From NCBI RefSeq assembly GCF_900112205.1, contig NZ_FOKW01000004.1:1-64000 (forward strand): DNA of 64,000 nt, in the 5' to 3' direction. The DNA comes from Natronobacterium haloterrestre. GTDB taxonomy: Archaea; Halobacteriota; Halobacteria; Halobacteriales; Natrialbaceae. This document shows positions 46,147 to 55,159 of this stretch, one piece after another. The translations under genes and the position numbers were made by a program. The notes beneath the pieces are model-generated. The model saw only the letters and a program-made list of their open reading frames with translations. It searched no databases and was not told the origin of the DNA. How positions within the stretch are numbered: the first letter of the stretch is position 1; the number at the start of each line of letters is the position of its first letter.

Positions 46147-48219
46147 ATGAATCGGAACGCCCTGTCCCCATCCTCGCCCTCCTCCCTCCCCGACGAGCGC
46201 GTGAGTCGTCGCTCCGTGCTCGCCGCCGCGGCCGTCGCTACAGTGCCGACGAGCGGCTGTGCTACCCGTGTCCGCAGCGTCGTCGACGATGGCGGCCCGC
46301 AACTCTCGCTGACGCTCGGTACCGTCCCCACCGACGACGACCGCGGCGCGATCCGGATCGCCCGCCACCTCGAGTCGACCCTCGAGGCCGTCGGCATCGA
46401 CGTGACGCTGGACGTCCGACAGTCCTCGGAGTTTCTCGAGGCAGTGTTGCTGGATCACGAGTTCGACCTCTTCGTCGGTCGGTACCCCGTCGACGGTGGT
46501 CCCGATCCCGACCCCGACTTCCTCTATGGAGCGTTGCACTCGCAGTTCGCGACCGAGGCCGGTCGGCAGAACCCCTTCGGGGTCACCGACATGGCCCTCG
46601 ATGAAGCCCTCGAGACCCAGCGTCGCGCCGACGGTCGGGAACGGCGGGGGGCCGTCGAGTCGGTACTCGCGTACGTCGCCGAACGGAAGCCGTTCGAACC
46701 GATCTGCCGGCCGATCGAGCACCGCCTCGCCCGGCCCGAGGCGATCGACGGCTGGGCGGACGGCTGGCTCGGCACCGAACTCGACTATCTCGGCCTCGAG
46801 TCCGTCGGTACCGCGGGCGACGGCTCGGCGGATCGCCTCCACGCGCTCCTCCTCGATTCTCGCCCGTCCCGGAACTGCAACCCCCTCTCGGTGACGATGC
46901 GAGACCGTGACGTGATCGTCGACCTCCTGTACGACTCGCTTGGCGCGGTCGAGCGCGAAACCGGCACGATCCGGCCGTGGCTCGCGGATCGGTGGGAGTG
47001 GGAATCGAAGCCGGAACCGAACCACGATGGAACCGGCTCCCCTCGGCGGACGACCGCGACGGTTACGCTCCGGGAGGATGCACACTTTCACGACGGCGAA
47101 CCGATCACCGCCGCGGACGTCGCCTTCACGTACCGGTTTCTCGCGGACACCGCCCTCGGTAACGCCCCCGTCCCTTCGCCCGCACCGCGGTACCGGGGAC
47201 GCGTCGCCGCGGTCGACGACGTCGAGGTTCGCAGCGAAACCGAACTGTCGATCACGGTCGATGCCGGCTCCGAGGTCGCAAACCGGATCGCGACGGTTCC
47301 GATCCTCCCGGAACACGTCTGGATCGAGCGGCTCGCCGAGTACGGCGTCGATCCGGACCGCGGCCTCGAGGACGAGGCCGAAAATACCCTCGACACCAAT
47401 CCCGGGCTCGAACCAGGGTACGAATCGGAACCGGACGACGAGAAAGCCGCCGTCTCGGCCCCGCAGGGGCGCTGGGGGCCCGTCGCGGGCGACGTCGAAC
47501 CGATCGGGAGCGGCCCGTACCGGCTCGCCGACCGGTCGGAGCGTGATGGAATCACGCTCGAGCGATACGAGGGACACTTCGCAGTACCCTCGTTCCCGGA
47601 CGAGAGCGCGGACCGAGACGGGAATACGACCGCGACTATAGACGAAGACGGGCCGAACGACGAAACCCACGGACGGACGGAGAGCGACGGGAGCGGCGAG
47701 GACGGGGCGCAGTCCGACACTCCCACAGCCTCGATCGACGAGTTGTACTTCGACATCGACCCGAGCAGCGCGTCCGCGATCCAGCGAACCGTCGCCGGGG
47801 ACGCCGATCTGACGGCGTCGATGCTCGAGGCCGACGCGCTCGATCGGATCCCGGCGGCGGCCGACGCCGACGGCTCGGTCCGCCGCCTCGAGGCCCGCTC
47901 GCCGACGTTCTACTACCTCGGGTTCAACACGCGCCGGGGACCGGTCGGCAACGTTCATTTCCGTCGTGCGGTCGCCCACCTGATAGACAAGGCCTGGATC
48001 GTCGACGACGTCTTCCACGGCGAGGCCGACCCGATCGTAACGCCAGTCGGAGAGGAGTGGCTCCCCGACGCGGAACCCGATCTGACGTGGGATGGGACGG
48101 ACCCGGTCGCCCCGTTCCCCGGCGAAGAGGGCGAACTCGACGTCGAGGCCGCTCGAGCGCTGTTCGAAGACCGCGGGTTCCAGTACGACGAAGACGGTCG
48201 CCTGCTGCGGCGGTACTGA
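46147..48219 (+). CDS. SBP family 5 (peptide/nickel-type) solute-binding lipoprotein, copy 1
   Basis: A 690-aa protein with a twin-arginine lipoprotein signal: SRRSVLAAAAVATVPTSGC (about residues 20-38). The mature part is an extracytoplasmic family-5 solute-binding protein (SBP_bac_5), with the recurring HFHDGEPITAADVAFTYRFL segment (about 318-340). No permease or ATPase gene is nearby, which is unusual. It is followed 18 bp later by a PAP2 gene, and the same pair is repeated downstream. An acidic Asp/Glu-rich insert lies around 495-530. Confidence 0.85.
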   Translation: MNRNALSPSSPSSLPDERVSRRSVLAAAAVATVPTSGCATRVRSVVDDGGPQLSLTLGTVPTDDDRGAIRIARHLESTLEAVGIDVTLDVRQSSEFLEAVLLDHEFDLFVGRYPVDGGPDPDPDFLYGALHSQFATEAGRQNPFGVTDMALDEALETQRRADGRERRGAVESVLAYVAERKPFEPICRPIEHRLARPEAIDGWADGWLGTELDYLGLESVGTAGDGSADRLHALLLDSRPSRNCNPLSVTMRDRDVIVDLLYDSLGAVERETGTIRPWLADRWEWESKPEPNHDGTGSPRRTTATVTLREDAHFHDGEPITAADVAFTYRFLADTALGNAPVPSPAPRYRGRVAAVDDVEVRSETELSITVDAGSEVANRIATVPILPEHVWIERLAEYGVDPDRGLEDEAENTLDTNPGLEPGYESEPDDEKAAVSAPQGRWGPVAGDVEPIGSGPYRLADRSERDGITLERYEGHFAVPSFPDESADRDGNTTATIDEDGPNDETHGRTESDGSGEDGAQSDTPTASIDELYFDIDPSSASAIQRTVAGDADLTASMLEADALDRIPAAADADGSVRRLEARSPTFYYLGFNTRRGPVGNVHFRRAVAHLIDKAWIVDDVFHGEADPIVTPVGEEWLPDAEPDLTWDGTDPVAPFPGEEGELDVEAARALFEDRGFQYDEDGRLLRRY

Positions 48220-48236
48220 CGGAGGGACGTACGGAT

Positions 48237-49064
48237 ATGTTCACCGAGATGTTGCTCCGCGTCGTCGTCGCAGTGGGCTGTCTCCTGCCGCTCGCGCTGG
48301 TCGCGTTCGTCGGGCGGGAGCGTCTCGCCTCCCTCCGGCGGGAGTGGCGCCAACGGCTCCGGGAGAGCGCGCCAGCCGTTGCGGTACTCGCCGTCGTTCT
48401 CGTCGTGAACCGGCTATTGCGATCCTCGGCCCCGCGTATCTCCGACGAGGTCGGCGTCCACATGACCTCTACGCTCTACGACCTCGAGGGCGAGTTCGTC
48501 TTCGTCTTCCAGTCCATCGAGACGCCGGCACTGACGGCGTATTTCTCGGTCGTTTACGTCTACGGTTACACGTTCCTGCTCGTCTTCCCGATCCTCGCGT
48601 ACGTCGCGCTGTCCGACACGGTCCGGTTACGGCGGCTCCTGGCGGCGTACGCGCTGAACTACGCGATCGGGCTGGCCTGTTACCTGGTCGTGATCGCGCT
48701 CGGCCCGCGCAACGTGATGCCCGAGGCGTTCGCCGAGACGATGCTGTACGATTCCAACCCGGAGTATCAGCATCTCACGCGACAGGTCAACCGCTACACC
48801 AACGTCTTCCCCTCGCTGCATACCTCGCTTTCGGCGACGGTCGCGATCTTCGCCTACCGGACGCGGTCGACGTACCAGGCGTGGTTTCCTGTCGCCGGTG
48901 TCCTCGCGGTCTCGGTCGCCATCTCGACGATGTACCTGGGAATGCACTGGGCGACCGACGTCGTCGCCGGGATCGTCCTGGCGGCCGTCTCGGTCGTGCT
49001 CTCGGTGTCCCTCGTGGGTCGGGGGTGGGCGTCGACGCTCCGCGAGCGGGTCGGACTCGAGTGA
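48237..49064 (+). CDS. PAP2-superfamily phosphatase, copy 1
   Basis: The 275-aa polytopic membrane protein starts at ATG 48237. Catalytic positions appear in NVFPSLHTSLSA (PSxH motif) and STMYLGMHWATDVVAG (HxxxD motif). The usual Arg after Ser in the last motif is Thr, and the pattern resembles the Aur1/inositolphosphotransferase branch (PAP2_3). It may dephosphorylate or transfer a lipid head group at the membrane. Coupling to a solute-binding protein is conserved in the duplicate downstream. Confidence 0.82.
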   Translation: MFTEMLLRVVVAVGCLLPLALVAFVGRERLASLRREWRQRLRESAPAVAVLAVVLVVNRLLRSSAPRISDEVGVHMTSTLYDLEGEFVFVFQSIETPALTAYFSVVYVYGYTFLLVFPILAYVALSDTVRLRRLLAAYALNYAIGLACYLVVIALGPRNVMPEAFAETMLYDSNPEYQHLTRQVNRYTNVFPSLHTSLSATVAIFAYRTRSTYQAWFPVAGVLAVSVAISTMYLGMHWATDVVAGIVLAAVSVVLSVSLVGRGWASTLRERVGLE

Positions 49065-49107
49065 CGGCCGCGTTGCGTTCGAAAGCCAAAGACCGGCCGT
49101 CCCAGCG

Positions 49108-49121
49108 CAATACTGTTATAT
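49108..49121 (+). promoter_or_regulatory. Shared promoter element CAATACTGTTATAT, copy 2
   Basis: Identical to 46103-46116, 38 bp before ATG 49160. The flanking bases differ between copies, so conservation is restricted to the element. Confidence 0.75.
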
Positions 49122-49159
49122 CACCCCTGGCGAACAGAGACAAACGAACGAGAGACGAG

Positions 49160-51208
49160 ATGTCAGAGCCCTCTCCTCCCTCCGCCGAGACGCCGCGTCG
49201 CGGTGCCGAGAGCGACCGCCGCGGCCGAGGTCCGACGACGAGCCGCCGCGCGATGCTCGCCGCGACCGGCCTGACGGCGGCGATGGCCGGCTGCGTTCGG
49301 GAAGTTCGCAACGCGGTCAACCGCGACGGAATCGACCAACTGTCGCTGACGATCACCACGCTGCCCGCCGACGGCGACCGCGAAAGTATCCAGCTCTCCC
49401 GGGCGATCCGGAACGCGCTCGAGGCGGTCGGCGTCGACGTCTCGATCGCGATGCGCTCCCACGAGGAGTTCCTGCGGGAGACGCTGATCAACCACGAGTT
49501 CGACGTTTACGTCGGCCGCTACCCGACCGGGACCGATCCGTCCTACCTCTACGAGGCACTCCACTCGCGGTACGCCGACGAGGCGGGCTGGCAGAACCCG
49601 TTCGGATTCACGAACCTCACGTTCGACCAGAGCCTCGAGCGCCAACGCGACGCCGGCGACGGCGAGCGACGCGACGCCGTCGCGGAGACGCTGTCGGCGT
49701 TCGCCGCCGAGCAGCCGTTCGTTCCGATCTGTGCGCCCCGGGAGTACCGGCTGGCCCGGACCGACCGCTTCGACGGCTGGGGGGATCGACACCCGGCGAC
49801 TCCGCTGGGATATCTCGGACTCGAGGCTCTCGACCGGGAGAACGGGAGTGGAAACGACGACAGCCGACTCCGGGCCGTCCACACGGACGCCCGCCCCTCG
49901 CAGAACCTCAATCCGCTGTCGGCCGAATACCGAAACCGGGGACTGTTCACCGGATTGCTATACGATACGCTCGCGGTCGATGCAGCCCTGCTCGAGGATT
50001 CGGGAGCCGAGTCGGACGGCGAGGATGGGGAGGACGGCGAGGACCGCGAGAACCGCGAGGACGGCGAGGATGGGGAGGACCGCGAGAACGCGGCTGAGGA
50101 GGATGAGGGAGACGAGGGAGAGACAGGGGACGAAAACCCGGACAGGGAAACCGATGCGAACGACGCCGATGCCACGGGACCCGACCTCCGCCCCTGGCTC
50201 GCCGACTCCTGGACCCTCGAGGACGACGTACTGACGGTACGGCTCCGCGAGGACTGTCCGTTCCACGATGGACGGCAGGTAACCGCCGACGACGTCGCCT
50301 TCACCTATCGGTTCCTCGCGGACACGACCCTCGGCGACGACCGGGTTCCGACGCCGTCGCCGCGCCACCGCGGCCAGGTCGCCCCCCTCGAGGCGGTCGA
50401 GGCGGCCGGCAACGACCGCGAGATCGCGTTCCGGTTCCGACGCTCGCTCGAGGACGCGAGCGCGGCGGTCGCTGGGGCGCTGACGGTCCCGATCCTCCCG
50501 GAACACGTCTGGCGAGAGCGGTCGGCGGCCGCCGACGTCACCGGCGTCCGCATCGCCGAAGGGGTCACCGAGGCGCTCGTCGTGGACAACGTCCCGCCGA
50601 TCGGGAGCGGCCCCTTCGCGTTCGCCGACCGAACGGACCGGGAACACGTCACCCTCGAGCGCAACGACGACCACTTCACGCTTCGCGAGGGCGTCGATCT
50701 CCCCGCGCCGACCGCGTCCGAGATGCGGGTCGCCATCGACCCCCGGAGCACGTCGGCCGTCGAACTCGTCTCCGACGACGACGCCGACGTTACCACATCG
50801 ACGCTGGAGAGCTACGTCCTCGACGACGTGATCGAGGCCGCCGACGAGGCCGACGACCTCGAGGTGCTCGAGTCGTCGCCGCGATCGTTCTACCATCTGG
50901 GTTTCAACGCGCGTAAAGCGCCGTTCAGCAATCCCCGATTCCGGCGAACGGTGGCCCGACTGATCGACAAGGCGTGGATCGTCGACGAGGTGTTCGACGG
51001 CTACGCCCGGCCGATCGCGGCGCCGCTCGTGGATCAGGAGTGGGTGCCGGACGACCTCGCCTGGGGCGGTGACGGCGACGGCGACCCCGCAACACCGTTC
51101 CTCGGACAGGACGGCGAGGTCGACGTCGAGGCAGCGCGGGCGGCGTTCGAGGCGGCAGGGTTCAGGTACGACACGAACGGCCGACTCCGTACACGGGTGA
51201 GTCGGTAA
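49160..51208 (+). CDS. SBP family 5 solute-binding lipoprotein, copy 2
   Basis: The 682-aa paralogue of the protein at 46147 has signal TTSRRAMLAATGLTAAMAGC (about 27-46, Tat lipoprotein) and the same CPFHDGRQVTADDVAFTYRFL segment. Between about residues 280 and 320 it carries a low-complexity Glu/Asp/Gly repeat not shared with copy 1 (DNA repeat at 50015-50080). ATG 49160 is chosen because it gives the complete signal; the open frame upstream is a shadow of the PAP2 gene. It ends in TAATG with the next gene. Confidence 0.85.
   Translation: MSEPSPPSAETPRRGAESDRRGRGPTTSRRAMLAATGLTAAMAGCVREVRNAVNRDGIDQLSLTITTLPADGDRESIQLSRAIRNALEAVGVDVSIAMRSHEEFLRETLINHEFDVYVGRYPTGTDPSYLYEALHSRYADEAGWQNPFGFTNLTFDQSLERQRDAGDGERRDAVAETLSAFAAEQPFVPICAPREYRLARTDRFDGWGDRHPATPLGYLGLEALDRENGSGNDDSRLRAVHTDARPSQNLNPLSAEYRNRGLFTGLLYDTLAVDAALLEDSGAESDGEDGEDGEDRENREDGEDGEDRENAAEEDEGDEGETGDENPDRETDANDADATGPDLRPWLADSWTLEDDVLTVRLREDCPFHDGRQVTADDVAFTYRFLADTTLGDDRVPTPSPRHRGQVAPLEAVEAAGNDREIAFRFRRSLEDASAAVAGALTVPILPEHVWRERSAAADVTGVRIAEGVTEALVVDNVPPIGSGPFAFADRTDREHVTLERNDDHFTLREGVDLPAPTASEMRVAIDPRSTSAVELVSDDDADVTTSTLESYVLDDVIEAADEADDLEVLESSPRSFYHLGFNARKAPFSNPRFRRTVARLIDKAWIVDEVFDGYARPIAAPLVDQEWVPDDLAWGGDGDGDPATPFLGQDGEVDVEAARAAFEAAGFRYDTNGRLRTRVSR
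50015..50080 (+). repeat. Imperfect 45-bp tandem repeat coding an acidic linker
   Basis: The 21-mer starting GACGGCGAGGATGGGG occurs at 50015-50035 and again at 50060-50080, within a run of GAG/GAC/GGC codons. The repeat encodes the Glu/Asp/Gly insert of the second solute-binding protein and likely varies by slippage. Confidence 0.7.
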
Positions 51209-52134
51209 TGCTTCTCGAGGTCCTGATCCGGCTCGTCGTCGTCGTCACCGTCATGCTGCTCGCCTCGACGGCCGCCTTCGTCGGCCGCTACCGGCTCCGG
51301 GACACGCGCCTCGAGTGGCGCGAGCGCGTACAGGAGGTCGCGCCGATCACGGTCGTTCTCGTAGCCGTATTGCTCGGGAACAGCGTTGCCAGACAGACGG
51401 TTCCGGACCTCTCGTGGATGATCGGCTGGGAGCGGACGGGACAGATCGAGGCCCTCGAGGGGTCGTTCATCGTCTGGCTGCAGTCCCAGGCGACCCCGGA
51501 GCTGACGGCGTATTTCTCGTTCAGCTACATCTACGCCTACGTCTTCCTGCTCGTCTTCCCGATCGTCGCCTACTTCGCGCTCTCGAATACGCGTCCGCTC
51601 CGGGAGTTGCTGGCGGCATACACGTTGAACTACACGCTCGGACTGGTCTGTTACGTCTTCGTGATCGCCTACGGTCCGCGAAACATGATGCCGGAACTGG
51701 TCGATGCCCTCCTGTACGACACGTACCCGCGATACCAGCACCTCACGCGGCAGGTCAACCGCAACACGAACGTCTTCCCTTCGCTGCACACGTCGCTGTC
51801 GACGACCGTCGCTTTCCTGGCGTACCGAACACGAGAGATCTATCCGAAGTGGGCCCTCGTCGCCCTCTGGATCGCGCTCTCGGTCGCCGTGTCGACGATG
51901 TACCTGGGGATCCACTGGGCGATCGACGTCCTCGCGGGCGTCGCACTCGCCTACGTGAGCGTCACCCTCTCCGAGTTGCTCGTCGGGCAGTGGTCGGTCT
52001 GGGACTGGCTCGAGAGCCGGGTTCCGTCCCAGTCCGAACCGAGCGGACAATCGGGAAAGCGGCCACGAGAGACGCGGGACCCCGAGCGCGACCGCGCCGT
52101 CGAACCGACCGATTCGAGCGGCGAGGACGGGTAA
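51208..52134 (+). CDS. PAP2-superfamily phosphatase, copy 2
   Basis: The 308-aa membrane protein is paralogous to the one at 48237: NVFPSLHTSLST, then STMYLGIHWAIDVLAGVALAYVS. It overlaps the solute-binding gene by one base (TAATG). A hydrophilic tail of about 50 residues rich in Arg, Glu and Ser (from about 258) is absent from copy 1. The substrate is not known; the pairing with a binding protein in both copies suggests joint handling of a phosphorylated solute or lipid. Confidence 0.82.
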   Translation: MLLEVLIRLVVVVTVMLLASTAAFVGRYRLRDTRLEWRERVQEVAPITVVLVAVLLGNSVARQTVPDLSWMIGWERTGQIEALEGSFIVWLQSQATPELTAYFSFSYIYAYVFLLVFPIVAYFALSNTRPLRELLAAYTLNYTLGLVCYVFVIAYGPRNMMPELVDALLYDTYPRYQHLTRQVNRNTNVFPSLHTSLSTTVAFLAYRTREIYPKWALVALWIALSVAVSTMYLGIHWAIDVLAGVALAYVSVTLSELLVGQWSVWDWLESRVPSQSEPSGQSGKRPRETRDPERDRAVEPTDSSGEDG

Positions 52135-52260
52135 CCGCTGTTCGAGGCTGGTGCTATCGGTATCGGGGGAAGCGTCGTCGAAAGGAGTGGGACTGCGATC
52201 GTTCGTCCGTTCCGGGCGTAATCTGTCCGTACGCCGTACTCGCAGCCGATCGCTCGCCGG

Positions 52261-52626
52261 TTAGTCGTCCTCGAGCGCGTCGGCGATCCGCTTGAGCGCG
52301 CGGGTCTGGTCGCGCATCTCGTCTCGCAGCTGTCGAACCTCGCGGACGAGTTCCTCGTTGCTCTCGTCTCCGCCGCCGCGGCCGCCCGGACCGCCGGGGC
52401 CGCCGCCCATCATGCCGCCCATCATCTGTGCGAAGGGGTTGCCGCCGCCGCCCATGCCGCCGGGGCCGCCACCGCCGCCACCGAACGGACTCTCGGGGGC
52501 CTCGCCCTCTTCGCCTTCCTCGGCGCGCTTCTCACGGATCTCTTCGACGCGCTCTCGGAAGGATTTCTCCTCGCTGTCGTCTCCTTCTCCGTTCGCACCG
52601 GATTCGGCTTCGTTGTCGTCCGTCAT
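52261..52626 (-). CDS. Gly/Met-rich linker protein with coiled-coil tail, haloarchaeal
   Basis: The 121-aa protein has a charged N-terminal helix (SEEKSFRERVEEIREKRAEE), a Gly-rich stretch (about 47-85) of GGGGPGGMGGGG and MMGGMMGGGPGG type, and a terminal helix of heptad character (NEELVREVRQLRDEMRDQ). ATG 52626 gives a normal acidic start. GGM repeats recall chaperonin C-terminal tails and the Gly-rich tail of the neighbouring prefoldin. It is divergent from prefoldin beta across about 240 bp. No established function. Confidence 0.65.
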   Translation of the reverse strand: MTDDNEAESGANGEGDDSEEKSFRERVEEIREKRAEEGEEGEAPESPFGGGGGGPGGMGGGGNPFAQMMGGMMGGGPGGPGGRGGGDESNEELVREVRQLRDEMRDQTRALKRIADALEDD

Positions 52627-52868
52627 ACCCTCGGGTTCTTGACGGCCGGGGAAAAGGATTGCCATGTTTGCAATCCGGCCTGTACGAGTTTTGCTTTGCA
52701 ACCCCGCCCGCACGAGCCGTTCACGGCCTGGCGGTGGCACATCGGGCCGCGTGAGCCGCGGACTCGAGTGACGTACCTCGAACCCCGAAAGATCGACCGT
52801 GTGCCGACGATCGCTCACTCTCGACGACAAAGCTTGGCTTTATCAGTCCGGAGGGCGAGGGTCGAGAT

Positions 52869-53267
52869 ATGCAAGGAAACCTGCCGCCGGAAGCACAGGA
52901 GAAAATCGAACAGCTTCAGGACCTTCAGGAGACGGCCCAGGAAGTCGCCGTCCAGAAGCAGGAGGCCGAAACCAGCCTCACCGAGGCCCAGAACGCCCTC
53001 ACCGAACTCGAGAACATCGACGAAGAAACGACCATGTACCGACAGGTCGGCGAACTCCTCGTCGAGACCGAGTACGACGAGGCCGAGGACGACCTCGAGG
53101 ACAAGGTCGACACGCTCGAACTCCGCCTCGAGACCCTCGAGAAGCAGGAGGACCGCGTCCAGGAGCAGTTCGAGGACCTCCAGGACGACCTCGAGGAACT
53201 GCTCGGCGGCGCCGGCGGCATGGGCGGCCCCGCGGGTCCGGGCGGTCCGGGCGCGGGCGGCGCGTAA
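52869..53267 (+). CDS. pfdB: Prefoldin subunit beta
   Basis: The 132-aa protein has two long helices joined by a beta hairpin: [20 protein letters not shown] (about 12-31), [21 protein letters not shown] in the hairpin (about 57-78), and a second coil [21 protein letters not shown]. Prefoldin hexamers pass unfolded proteins to the thermosome. An extra Gly-rich tail ([14 protein letters not shown]) follows the second helix. Next gene is DUF3194. Confidence 0.93.
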   Translation: MQGNLPPEAQEKIEQLQDLQETAQEVAVQKQEAETSLTEAQNALTELENIDEETTMYRQVGELLVETEYDEAEDDLEDKVDTLELRLETLEKQEDRVQEQFEDLQDDLEELLGGAGGMGGPAGPGGPGAGGA

Positions 53268-53312
53268 ACTCGTACTCGTAGCGACCGATAATCGACTCGA
53301 TTCCCTCGATAC

Positions 53313-53609
53313 ATGACCTCGGATACCGACGCGGACGCCGACGTAGGCAGCGAGACAGACGAGCCGTCCGACGAGACCGTCGTCCAGACGGCGTCGGACG
53401 CCGCGGAAGGACTGATCTTCTCGCGGTACAAGCAGTCCGAGGTCCGCGATTACGACGTGACGATCACCTTCGAGGACGGCGTTCTCGAGGTCGACGTCTA
53501 CCTCAACGCTCCGGACGAGGAAGACGGACCGGATCCGGAGCGAGTCGCGGACGACGCCGCGCTGGCCGCGCGGCAGGCGGTCGACGAACTGTTCGCCGAC
53601 GGGCAGTAA
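53313..53609 (+). CDS. DUF3194 protein
   Basis: The 98-aa protein contains DAAEGLIFSRYKQSEVRDYDVTITFE and GVLEVDVYLNAP, the core of DUF3194, a small archaeal family regularly found after prefoldin beta. The neighbourhood agrees: it starts 46 bp downstream on the same strand. Function is not known. Its N-terminal 28 residues are an acidic haloarchaeal extension. Confidence 0.85.
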   Translation: MTSDTDADADVGSETDEPSDETVVQTASDAAEGLIFSRYKQSEVRDYDVTITFEDGVLEVDVYLNAPDEEDGPDPERVADDAALAARQAVDELFADGQ

Positions 53610-53839
53610 CCCACTTTCCGGTCGACCGCTAGCTACTCGCCGTTCTCACGTGGCCCACAACTGATAAGTATCCGTCCTGTGAATCGAACGTTGAGGACTA
53701 TGGAGACCTCTTCTCAGTAGTTCGGCGCTCTCGCCTCGCAATAGTAGCTACACTTCCGTGAGTGGTGAGTGCCGCGTGGTTCCCGGCGATAGCCGCGGGA
53801 CAGTATCGGTTATTCGATAGCCATGACGCCACCAACCAC

Positions 53840-55159
53840 ATGTCACGAACGCACGACGCAGAAAGACGAACAGCCATCGCGAAGAAATCGGAGACCACCC
53901 CCATCGAGACAGACGAGATAGAAGCGCTCGCCCGGGCGGCAGGCGACGAGGTCGTCGCAACCGTAACCCAGGCCGGCCGAGAGGATCCGGGAACCTACTT
54001 CGGTCGCGGAAAGGTCGACGAACTCGCCGAGACCGTCGCCGCGAGCGACGCCCACCGCGTCGTCGTCGACGACGCACTTACGCCGGGCCAGCACCACGCC
54101 CTCGAGTCGGCGATGCCCGACAGTACGGCGGTCGTCGATCGCCACCGACTCGTCCTCGAGATTTTCGAGGCGGGCGCAGGATCGAGACGGGCGACGCTAC
54201 AGGTCGAACTCGCCCAGCTCCGGTACGACCTGCCGCGCCTGATCGAGTCGGCCGACGAGGGCATGCTCAACGAGATGACCGAGAAGGGATCGCCCGTCTA
54301 CGACGTGCGCGACCGGATCGATCGACTGGAGCGGAAACTCGGGGAACTCCCCGAACCGGCGGAACAGTTCCGCGAACGCCGCCGTGAGGAGGGGTTCGAC
54401 CTCGTCACGCTCGCCGGCTACACGAACGCGGGGAAGTCGACACTGCTGCGCCGACTCGCGGACGAGATGTCGCTCCGGAACTCGAGCCGCGAGGCGGGCG
54501 ACGCCAGTACGGAGAAAGGCGCTACCGCAACCGTCCGGGACCGGTTGTTCGAGACGCTCGAGACGACGACCCGTCGGGCGACGGTCGACGGCCGACCGCT
54601 GCTCGTGACGGACACGGTCGGGTTCGTCGACGACCTCCCGCACGATCTCGTCGAGTCGTTCAGTTCGACGCTATCCGAGGCGGGTGCGGCCGACGCCGTC
54701 GTGCTCGTGGTCGACGCGAGCGATCCCGAACCGCTGTTTCGGGACCGGCTCGACGTCTCACTCGCGGTACTGAAATCCCAGGGCGTCGAGGACGAACGGA
54801 TCGTCCCGGCGTTGAACAAGGTCGACTGCCTCCCGGCTGACGCTCGAGGGCGCCGACTGGACCTCGCCGAGAAACGGTTGCCACCGGCGGCCGCCAATCC
54901 GATCCCGGTGAGCGTACTCGAGGGGACGAACCTCGAACGCCTTCGCGACCGGATTCTGAAGCGGTTGCCCACCGACGCTGCGGCCCTCGAGGTCCCCAAC
55001 TGCGACGAGGCGATGACGCTCGTCTCGCGGGCCTACGACCGAACATCCGTCGAAACCGTCGACTACGACGACGCGGTGACGATCCGGTGTCGGGGCCCGC
55101 CGCGAGTCCTCGAGCAGTTACGGGCGCGGGCCGAACGGATCGCCGGCGAACGCGCCTAG
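53840..55159 (+). CDS. hflX: GTPase HflX
   Basis: The 439-aa protein starts at ATG 53840 (MSRTHDAERRTAIAKKS), preferred because the upstream extension of the frame lacks charge balance and a TATA-like sequence lies in it. The N-terminal HflX domain contains DPGTYFGRGKVDEL; a helical linker precedes G1 GYTNAGKSTL (about 194-203) and G3 DTVGFVDDLP. HflX splits ribosomes in bacteria. The archaeal role is less clear. Its stop overlaps convergently with that of the lut gene (CTAG at 55156-55159). Confidence 0.92.
   Translation: MSRTHDAERRTAIAKKSETTPIETDEIEALARAAGDEVVATVTQAGREDPGTYFGRGKVDELAETVAASDAHRVVVDDALTPGQHHALESAMPDSTAVVDRHRLVLEIFEAGAGSRRATLQVELAQLRYDLPRLIESADEGMLNEMTEKGSPVYDVRDRIDRLERKLGELPEPAEQFRERRREEGFDLVTLAGYTNAGKSTLLRRLADEMSLRNSSREAGDASTEKGATATVRDRLFETLETTTRRATVDGRPLLVTDTVGFVDDLPHDLVESFSSTLSEAGAADAVVLVVDASDPEPLFRDRLDVSLAVLKSQGVEDERIVPALNKVDCLPADARGRRLDLAEKRLPPAAANPIPVSVLEGTNLERLRDRILKRLPTDAAALEVPNCDEAMTLVSRAYDRTSVETVDYDDAVTIRCRGPPRVLEQLRARAERIAGERA

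Noticed and set aside
46111-48018. Long minus-strand open frame opposite the first solute-binding protein (635 codons)
   Set aside because: High G+C antisense frames are typical here; the plus-strand gene has the Tat signal, family motifs and a promoter, while this frame has no start signal or family-like sequence.
48092-49159. N-terminal extension of the second solute-binding protein frame
   Set aside because: It overlaps the PAP2 gene in another frame; ATG 49160 begins a complete Tat lipoprotein signal.
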